Part shown: one piece after another, positions 46,219 through 54,126 of the stretch
Numbering within the stretch: position 1 is the stretch's first letter
How the letters are laid out: each line of letters starts with the position of its first letter
Position numbers and translations under genes: made by a program
Source: Nephromyces sp. MM_2019
Taxonomy: Eukaryota; Apicomplexa; Aconoidasida; Nephromycida
Assembly: GCA_015657535.1 (NCBI GenBank)
Contig: JADHZB010001403.1
Location: forward strand, 4,184-58,309
Direction of reading: 5' to 3'
Length of the DNA: 54,126 bases
The notes under the pieces: model-generated
Told to the model about the DNA's origin: nothing
Seen by the model: only the letters and a program-made list of their open reading frames with translations
Databases searched by the model: none

Positions 46219-49200
46219 AAAGATAGCGCTGAATTTTAATTTTGCTTCAAAATTTCGCGATCTCCCTTTGACTTCCACTCCTGGATAGTCAAAGCCCCCC
46301 GAAATTAATATGCGTAACAATAGATGCTTGCATGCTCTCTGGAGAATCTTAGAGTCGTAGCCTGTTAAACTTGCTTTGCTAAACGACCATGTAATCTATT
46401 GAGCGGGAATCTTTTTTTCTGTTTTTGAAACTATAATGCTAATGATTTTACTATGGTGGGGTGAATTCCTTCAAATATAGCTGACAGGTGCCTTATCTTT
46501 TTTCTTCGAAAAGTTAAAGTGTCAATATGAGATAACAGGCCTTTAAAGCAACCTTTTATTAAATGACTCTTCGAAGAGCTAAGATAAACTCAAGGCACCA
46601 TGCTGAGCTAGTAACGAGTGCATGGGGCAATGCAGCTGCGGGGAAATTAGTGCATTTGCTTGAGAATACGAGAAAAGCTCCTTCAAAGCGGCCGCAGGTA
46701 CTACATTGCTTGCAACAATGCAACAGAACTGGGAAACCGAGGCTGCTCATAGCTGTGCTATATCTAAGCAAGACGAAAAGTAGCCATGTGCCAACTAATA
46801 ATATGATATCAGCCGCTTGATTAGCCCAGGAAATTCCGAAGCAAAAATGGCTCTCTATTCTATATTCGAAAACTGGTGATTGAAGCGTCGCTCATACCAA
46901 GTGGCTGCCATCGCAGAGTGATGCCGTTGCATATTAGCTACGTATTACCTATTACCTATTACCTATGCAGGTCAGAAAATTACTGAAACCTCGAGATCGA
47001 GACCCACCAGCTTGTAGAAAGTCATAAACCTATGCAGACTTCATGCATCGCCTGCAGAGTGGCTTCAAAGGCAAAAACTTGTAATTCGTGGAAACCATAC
47101 ACCCCAAATTCTTGGCATGTTCCTAGAGCATTAAAGGATGGAAGGTGGAAATTGTGTGCTTCTGCGAAGCTGAAATGAGAGTCACAGCGTGATAAAAGAT
47201 GCTAAGCGTGCAGCATCACTTGAGGAAGCAAAGCTTCCTCGTTTAGTCTCTTGGCATGATTTAAATAATATATACAATTACACTGGGCGCACTACTTGGA
47301 TGATAGGTTATTTAATACGTCAGGGTTCTACTTCGAGTGTAGAGTATTTTTGTGAGACAGAATTAATGAGTCATTGCATCCCCCCCCTATGCTAATCCAA
47401 TGAAATCATTTATGAGCGCGTTCGTGAGTGTTGCAAATTGAGAGCGTCTCAAGCTACTACATGGCTCTATAACTGTAATTAATAAACAAAGAAGTTGCAG
47501 ATTTAATGCATTAGGTACATAATTAAAAAAACTAGTTTAAAACGTCGACGCGAAATGCCTTGTGGATTATACATGCTGAAAGGAAGCGCTTAACGAGTCT
47601 GCCAAGTTGCATTACTTATGTTCGTTACGGCATTCTATCCTACGCAGCATCGCGGGCATGCATATGCTTGGATGCCATGGATGCCTCTATGTATTCTGCC
47701 TTTGTAGCTGCTATAATGCGACGGTCAACACTATAATGCATCGGCCTGTGTCAACTAATAACAGGAAATAATGTTTAATAGCATGTGCCACACAAATTCT
47801 CTGGCAGGGAATGTATACAAGGTTGTAGTTGCGTATGACTTATCTGCCAATCTCGGGGTCTAATATGCCTGTACTTCTAGAAATTTACCGTGAAACACAG
47901 GGGATGCAATGTAGATAAAAGTAACGGTTGTTGGGTTAGCTTTATGCTTAGCCGATTACCCCATGGAAAAAAACCTTTCGAAGTACATCACTCAAACAAT
48001 TGCGAAAAAAAAATTTTTGGGACTTCGTGCAGTATATTTTTCAAGCATAAACTGATGTGAGTGTTTTGTTCGTGCAGAAAAACAGCTGATTCCAAAGAAT
48101 TGTAGACTCGTATCATTTCTAAGCTTAAAGCAACTTTGTATCACGTTAATCGAGGTATGGGAAGTAGAAAATCGAACAAGTATAATGAGCGGGTATGTGT
48201 TGCGACCATATTATTGGTTGGAGAGAATACATTCTAGGTTTCTATATCTATATAAACCCATATTAATAATGACCCGACAACTTTAGATTCAAGCCACATT
48301 CTCCTACAGCTTTTTGTAATGCCATATTTACCTGGCTTCCATAATTTTTAGCTACCCTCAACACTTATAACTGCGGAGGTACAGATCATTTAAATCTGCG
48401 AAGACCATAATTGATACATTAAAGGAATATCAAATATATTGCGAATATATGCCAAAGTAACACCGCTTTTTTGATAGCTTAAAAAGCTACAATATCTCAG
48501 GTTTTTTCACCTAGTAGAACCAGGCAGAGACTTTTGTAGCTTTTAAGAGATACTTTGAACTCTGCCTTTTTCAGGTGCGTAGTACGCAGTTTTACTACCA
48601 AAAAACGCACGAGGCATATCCTTAACCTTTCGCTATCAGGTAGATACTCTTCGGTGAATTTTCTTATTTTGTTAAGCCGTGTCCAAACTGTGAGCCCTTA
48701 GTTCGGCAAGGCTAAAACTTTACCTAAAATAGCCTATTCTTTCGCTGAGCACAAAAAAAATTTTTGTATGGAAAAAATATAACCCGTAACCATGATTTAA
48801 TGCAACCTAAAAATATTCTTGCAATAACTTATATATCAGCGACTCTTTATAGAAGTACGAATACAATACTATATTACCTTTCTTCGTTGATTTCAATGGG
48901 GGAGCCGCGGGACTCCCTTCGTAATTTGCATTAGCATGAAAAGGATGCTTAATGGTATCAGCACAATAACTGTTTTATTTATTTGTCATCCCGCTAGAGT
49001 TTTATACTGAAAATTGCACTATAGCACTGCCCAGTTATAGCCTTTTCTTGAAGCATATACTGATAGAGAGATATTTTCATTGTAATTTACCTGTCATTAA
49101 CTTTACAGGTACCTTTCTGAGTAGTCGATGGGCATCAAGCATAAGCATTATTGGTTTGCAGAAACAAATTAATAAACATAAATTGCAGCTCCTTCATTCT

Positions 49201-51063
49201 GTAATAGGTCGCTCAAGATTTTCTCGAACTATCGGCCAAGATAACGTCATTGCAAAAAATTTGTACAAATCCTCTGCCATTTTAATTAATAGTGGGGTCA
49301 GAAATCTAATTTTCCCTCAATGAGGCTATTCACCGTAGGATACAATGGGAGCACATCGTATAGCTCACTGCCGCGGTAGTAATTGCTACGCTGATTAGCG
49401 CCAACAATAATGTGCGGGATTTTATATTTAGCAAGCTTAATAGCGCGAGGAATCTGCTGCGATACTGATTATATATATCTGCGCACGACGATACGGCATC
49501 CGGATTGGCTGAAAGCTATACAACCATAAGCACTAGGCTACAAATATTTCCATATCAGATATTGCATTGATAGTCAAAGGGCTCAACGGTATGCACGGTA
49601 GACCTTTACAGTCCGGTTTTAATAGCAGGTACCACAGCAACGTGCTTATGGAGGTTGTACGAAAACCATTGAAAATTGTGCATCATTACCTACATAAGAA
49701 ACGTGACAGTATATCTTGCCACTTCCTCAACTCGTTGTCATTCTGCAGTATCGTCTACTACAATGATCCACATCGAAACAGGCACCAAAAAGAAAGGCAT
49801 TATTGTGAGATGAAAATTTAGTTAGCATTAATTCAACGAAACTCCTTATTAGGCCTTTTTGAGTGTACTGTGACTGCATTTAAAGAAAAGCTTTGTGCAT
49901 TGCAGATAATATGAATACATTTTCCTACGCTGCTTCTTCGACAAGTGTGTAGCTTTCGCTTTAGTGAACAGTTAGCCGTATGGCTTGTTCGACATGACCC
50001 TAGTTCTATTTGCAGCGACCCACGCACTATTGCCGAGCTTTTTTTTGCACTGACGTACGAAATATCTTCACTGCAATGCCGATATCTCGCATGATAAAAT
50101 ACAACCATAAAATCCGTCCGTACCACGAAATTTTCCGCGCTTAAGGCCACATACTGTGCTCGGATTGCCGGCCAATGGGAAGCAGCAGGAAACATAGCAA
50201 AAGCGGTATATTACCAGCTTGTGACTGCTATTTATGTTGCAGGTGCCTTGTTCCACTAGGGAAATCGAAGTTTTAGCAAAATTGAAGCCCGCCTGGCTCT
50301 GTATTCAACAGCAAGAATAATGAGTATAGGGAGCTGAAAGCTGTATTTTCTCGTTTTTCGATACTTTGCATCCAATATTAACATTGAAGCTAATAGGCCT
50401 TACTTATTTTAAATGTGTGGCAGTCTATCGTGGTAAGTGAGGCATTCGACGTACTGTTACCTGTGTGGTTCACTCTACCTGTGCTGCTTTAGCTTTGATA
50501 TTTCTAAGAAGAGAAATATGCCGTCATTGCATACTTATTTCAAGACGTTGTGAAATTAAGCTTAGGTGCCGATCGACTTGACAAGTAAAGAGCTAGTTTT
50601 TGCACGATAATAATAGGGTATGAAAGTGATTAGTTATTTGAAGCAACCTCGTAGCACTCCCACGCAACTTTTGTGAAGCTATCAAGCTACCCATGCTCCG
50701 TGAACGCTTCCTCACGCCTCATGACCTGCCTATGACCTACAAATTGGGTTAATTAAAGACTCGAGGTTATACAAAGTTTCATTTCATTCTATCCGGCTTT
50801 TTGGGGAAAAGGCATGCTATATGATAACACAAGGTTGATTTGATGCATTTGTGCGAATATTATTCCTCATTTGATTCACAATCTCAGCTAGTTTTCAGTC
50901 TGTGACTGACATGAGCAACTTTTCCATGACCTGCCATTGCATAATATATTGAGTGCTTTTGTTAATTTCTTTAAAGCGTAATGCGATTTGTTGCTTTGTC
51001 TAATAACATTAGCTGATCACTGCTGCATTGAAACGCATCCTTTCAGGTGAATATATTGAGACT
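46219..51063. other. Long stretch without supportable exons
   Basis: Several open frames of 60-120 codons occur on both strands (for example 46563-46820 +, 49048-49323 +, 49833-50195 -) without family resemblance or coherent splice partners. A heptamer TATTACC is repeated 3.4 times at 46943-46966. I see no repeats or RNA genes beyond this. Confidence 0.5.
46943..46966. repeat. TATTACC heptamer, 3.4 copies
   Basis: A short tandem run of a 7-base unit. It is not a recognised telomere unit in either orientation. Confidence 0.9.
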
Positions 51064-53187
51064 ATGGAAAAGGTTGAAAACGATGCGCGAATGTCACTGC
51101 TTTTTGATGAAGCATTTTTTTATTTTATGGTACAATATTTTTATCAAGGTAAATGTGATGCTTCCCTAAGCTCTGCAGCGGCACGTTCAATTGAACTGCT
51201 TGCCATGCAGTCAGACATATATCAGTCACCGAAACAGGAGGATTCAAACAGACTTGGGTCTTCTCAGAACACTGACTTGTTTTTTTTGTTAAAGAAGATT
51301 GCTGTATGGGTTAATAATGAAGGTCTATTCTCAAGTAACGAGCTTATCGACGATTTAATGACTGAGAACTTAAAGTAAGCTTGAAGCCATACAAAATATA
51401 TTCTTAGAAATTGTAAAATTGAAAATTCATTATTAAATGGATGTTTTTTCGTTGTTTGTGTGCTTTTTCTAAAACTATAGCCCCTCTAAGACTTATTTTC
51501 GTTGCTGCCACTTTTGGCTTATAGCGCAGGCATTTTTACATGAACAGTATTATGCTAAAAGCTTCCAGTAGTTTATCATACACTATTCCGCAATATTTTT
51601 CCAGCTAAAATAAGCTATTAAGGGTAGGTGATTGTGCGCGACTCGTGGATTTTAACTTTTTCTTGGCGTGCTTTGAAGAGGTAGTTTATCTACGCTCATT
51701 TCAGCTTTTTGCATTGGAATATTTTTTGCCTTTTTTTTACTGGTAGTTGGAAAAAATACCTTGGCCACCATTTTATAGTTATTTTTTCACCCTCTTCCTA
51801 TGCATCTAATCTTTTCGTCAGATCATTTTTCCTAAAACATTTTCTGCTTTTTGCGAAATGCAGGGACTTTGTAAAAATCATATTTTATACCATTTTAAGT
51901 TTAATCCGGTTGGCTCGTATTAGTTATAAAGATTTACTTCGCTTTTATAGCTGAAAACTATTTAAATATTTGCTTTTTTAATTTGAAATGTGAATACACC
52001 CTTTACGAGTGGTTGAATTTTTACACTTTTGTTTTTTCAACAGATTTTTTTTTGTCAGGCAGCAAGTTGTGCTGTATTTTTTGCTCAAAAATTCTACCCT
52101 TAGATTTTGCATATCTTTTAAGGTCTACAGGAAATATATAAAATTTCTTTAATTCGCTTGTAGGCCAAACTTATGGCGTGATAGCTCCTTTTGATATACT
52201 GTTGCTGCATCCTTGTTCGGCGACGACCAAGTGTAACAGTTTTTGATCTAAACTCTGCTTCTATTGTATTAATGAGAGTATTTTTAAGTACTCCACAAAT
52301 GAATTTATAATTTTATAGTTTACACTCATTTTTCTTTAAGAAACAACATGTTTACCATGTGTTAGTCATATATTTTTATATACTCCCAAAAAAGGGTGAT
52401 TTATGCTCTATTTTGACAGCCATCGTTTTTGTTACTTGCCGTGACTAACTACTGCGAAAAAACTGCACTCATATATATACTATGTAAAACGCTTTATAAG
52501 CAAAGAGTAAAGTTAATAAGTCTCCAATATCGATAATTCATTGTATTGTTAAGCAAAGAGTAAAGTTAATAAGTCTCCAATATCGATAATTCATTGTATT
52601 GAAAGAATAATACTGAATTTTTTTTTTCTCTCTCATGCGACAAAAATTTAAATGTAGGTATAAGCTAAAGAATCTTAGAAACTGGTAGAGATTCTATATA
52701 TATGCTAATCTGAAAAATTGAGATTTATTGGTTAGATTTAGAACTTTTTGAATTCCTTTGTTTCACTTATCCAGAAGCTCATGTTCTGTTGGCGAAAATA
52801 ATGTGTTTTGAAGCGCATTGTTTAGGTTTATTGATTAGAGGAAGAGAGAATATTCGAGTTTCATCATTTACACTATTCCTACCAGCTATTATTTCAAAAA
52901 TTGATATTGAAAAAAACATGAAAACAAAGGCTTATATATTTCGTGTGTTTTTAGAAGCAAATTTTTCACTTTTGTTTGCTTCCAAATATTTTTGGCTTAA
53001 ATATCAACAAGCTAATTGTTTTGTCTACTTTTATATTCTCTCTGGCAGGATATATATGCATATTTAATAATTATTTGATCTGCTTTTTCTAAACTTCAGA
53101 TATTTGTGTATCCCATATATGCTAGGAGCTCTTATTATATCAGATGGTTCAATGGATAGGCGCCTGGAGCGTCTAAGACTGGCCTAT
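51064..53187 (+). CDS. TAP42: TAP42/IGBP1 (alpha4) homologue, partial, continues past the window
   Basis: TAP42/alpha4 proteins bind the catalytic subunits of PP2A-type phosphatases and stabilise or regulate them downstream of TOR. Two exons are seen: 51064-51374 and 53100-53187, joined as AA|A across a 1.7-kb intron with gtaagc donor and ttcag acceptor. The first exon gives a helical N-terminus (MSLLFDEAFFYFMVQYFYQ), SIELLAMQSDIY and then NNEGLFSSNELIDDLM. Across the junction it reads TENLKYLCIPYMLGAL, matching the family signature seen in human IGBP1 as TDLKYLLVPAFQGAL. RRLERLRLAY follows, as in KRLDHLQRA. The second exon ends in phase 0 before gtaagt; no following exon was found before the window ends, so most of the protein lies outside. 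ATG 51064 is preferred, though an acceptor (tttcag) at 51041-51046 means an upstream exon is possible. Confidence 0.8.
52498..52601. repeat. 51-bp exact direct repeat, two copies
   Basis: Two identical 51-base copies, 52498-52548 and 52551-52601, are separated by TT. They lie inside the TAP42 intron. Perfect identity points to a recent duplication or an assembly artefact. Confidence 0.95.
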
Positions 53188-53706
53188 GTAAGTGGAAGCG
53201 ACACACACACACAGTCTTGTAAAAATCTATACATTTAAATATCATATATAGCGGGCCTATAAAGAGTTTCTATTGAAGGATTAGCAGATATTAAGATGAT
53301 TTTTTTATTCAACTATTAGAAAATAGTAGAGCAGCTGAGTTTAAAAGTGTGTGTGTGGTTACAGCTTCTTTAGACTTTTGCTGCAAGCCAGATGTAGAAG
53401 GAGGGTAGGTGTGTGTGTGTTGCGTATTGACCTTTTTCCCAAATCACGCAGAGTGAAGTTTTTTTAGTGAAATTTTGATGAATTTGATGTTTTATCTTTA
53501 AGTGTTCTCATCTTCTACCGTGAAACTTTTTTCACGTGAAATATTTGATGTCAAATTCCGGGATTATTTTCTGTGTTTTCATCTTTATGAGTTGTAATTT
53601 TTTCTTTTGAAAAATACTTTTTTGGGAATCTTTTACTCTTTAGCTTAGTGATAATTAGTTGTTTGCGTGATTTTTTCATTTGCAGTGTGTTTTAGCGCAT
53701 TGAATA

Positions 53707-53729
53707 TGTGTGTGTGTGTGTGTGTGTGT
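53707..53729. repeat. (TG)n microsatellite
   Basis: About eleven uninterrupted TG dinucleotides in T-rich non-coding sequence. Confidence 0.95.
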
Positions 53730-54003
53730 TAATTAGGTATATTCCTTTGATACTTTAGGCTTCATTTGATGCCGATGAATCGATTTTTCCTGTCGCATAT
53801 GTAGGCATTATCCTTCTATGACTAGATTATTCATTTCCTAAAATCAAACTATCTTCTTTGATGAATGAATTTTGTAGAACTTCAGCTACTGTGTTGGCTG
53901 GTGGTTATACTTTGAATAGTCTTGTGTGTGTTGGATCATGTCTTGATGAGTTTTTCTCCTCCCAAAGCTTGTCAGAGTGTGTGAAAAGCAAAACATGGAA
54001 TGA

Positions 54004-54126
54004 GAGAGGGTGTGTGTGAAAAGAAAGGGAAAGAGGGTGTGTGTGAAAAGAAAGGGAGAGAGGGTGTGTGTGAAAAGAAAGGGAGAGAGGGTGTGTGTGA
54101 AAAGAAAGGGAGAGAGGGTGTGTGTG
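54004..54126. repeat. 27-bp tandem repeat running off the window end
   Basis: The unit GGGTGTGTGTG followed by AAAAGAAAGGGAGAGA begins at 54008, 54035, 54062, 54089 and 54116, exactly 27 bases apart. The first copy has a single difference (AAAGAG for GAGAG) and the last is cut by the window edge. The true length is unknown. Confidence 0.95.

Larger units (their letters stand above)
53188..54126. other. TAP42 intron or downstream sequence to the window end
   Basis: T-rich sequence with TG tracts (53707-53729) and a terminal 27-bp array. Possible acceptors at about 53759 and 53878 open short frames that do not resemble the next part of TAP42, so no exon is called. Confidence 0.5.

Noticed and set aside
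46943..46966. TATTACC heptamers as an interstitial telomere
   Set aside because: The unit does not match TTTAGGG-type telomere repeats in either orientation and has only 3.4 copies.
49833..50195. 120-codon minus-strand open frame
   Set aside because: No family resemblance or supporting context; treated as chance.

Overview
The window looks like nuclear DNA of an intron-rich, AT-rich unicellular eukaryote, most likely an apicomplexan or close alveolate relative. The reasons are: genes split into many short exons with GT...AG introns and T-rich acceptor tracts; a small protein with an N-terminal MG...C acylation signal and a C-terminal PH domain, the layout of the apicomplexan acylated PH-domain protein APH; and a secreted, insulysin-like M16 metalloprotease. 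The lineage is an inference. The exon models rest on conserved protein motifs plus exact splice-phase agreement between exons; no transcript data were available.

Layout, all protein genes on the + strand: (1) about 873-4811, five-exon gene for a small helical protein of unknown function. (2) 8635-17044, an NSUN4-type RNA (cytosine-5) methyltransferase in about 11 exons, with a 12-bp minisatellite in one intron, an apparent one-base frameshift in a T run and a probable GC-AG intron. (3) 19254-30057, a complete 20-exon M16 (insulin-degrading-enzyme family) protease of about 1386 residues with a signal sequence, a full HxxEH zinc site, an acidic Ser-rich insert and a basic C-terminal extension. 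(4) about 33296-36643, an unrecognised protein with one membrane segment and a Pro/acidic tail, 5' end unresolved. (5) 41467-41538 on the minus strand, a tRNA-Gly(UCC). (6) 42246 to about 46218, the APH-like gene. (7) 51064 to beyond the window, the first two exons of a TAP42/IGBP1 (alpha4) homologue.

Between genes lie stretches of 0.7 to 4.8 kb (4812-8634, 17045-19253, 30058-33295, 36644-41466, 41539-42245, 46219-51063) in which I see no convincing exon. They hold simple repeats, short tandem duplications and isolated open frames that look like chance. TG-rich tracts occur at both window ends.

The genes do not form an operon or one pathway. They are an ordinary eukaryotic mix: organellar or rRNA methylation, secreted proteolysis, phosphatidic-acid-type membrane sensing, and PP2A-type phosphatase regulation. 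I found no evidence of a mobile element, CRISPR array or wholly new system. The most notable points are the APH-like gene, the extended M16 protease, the anomalies of the methyltransferase gene and the two unrecognised multi-exon genes.
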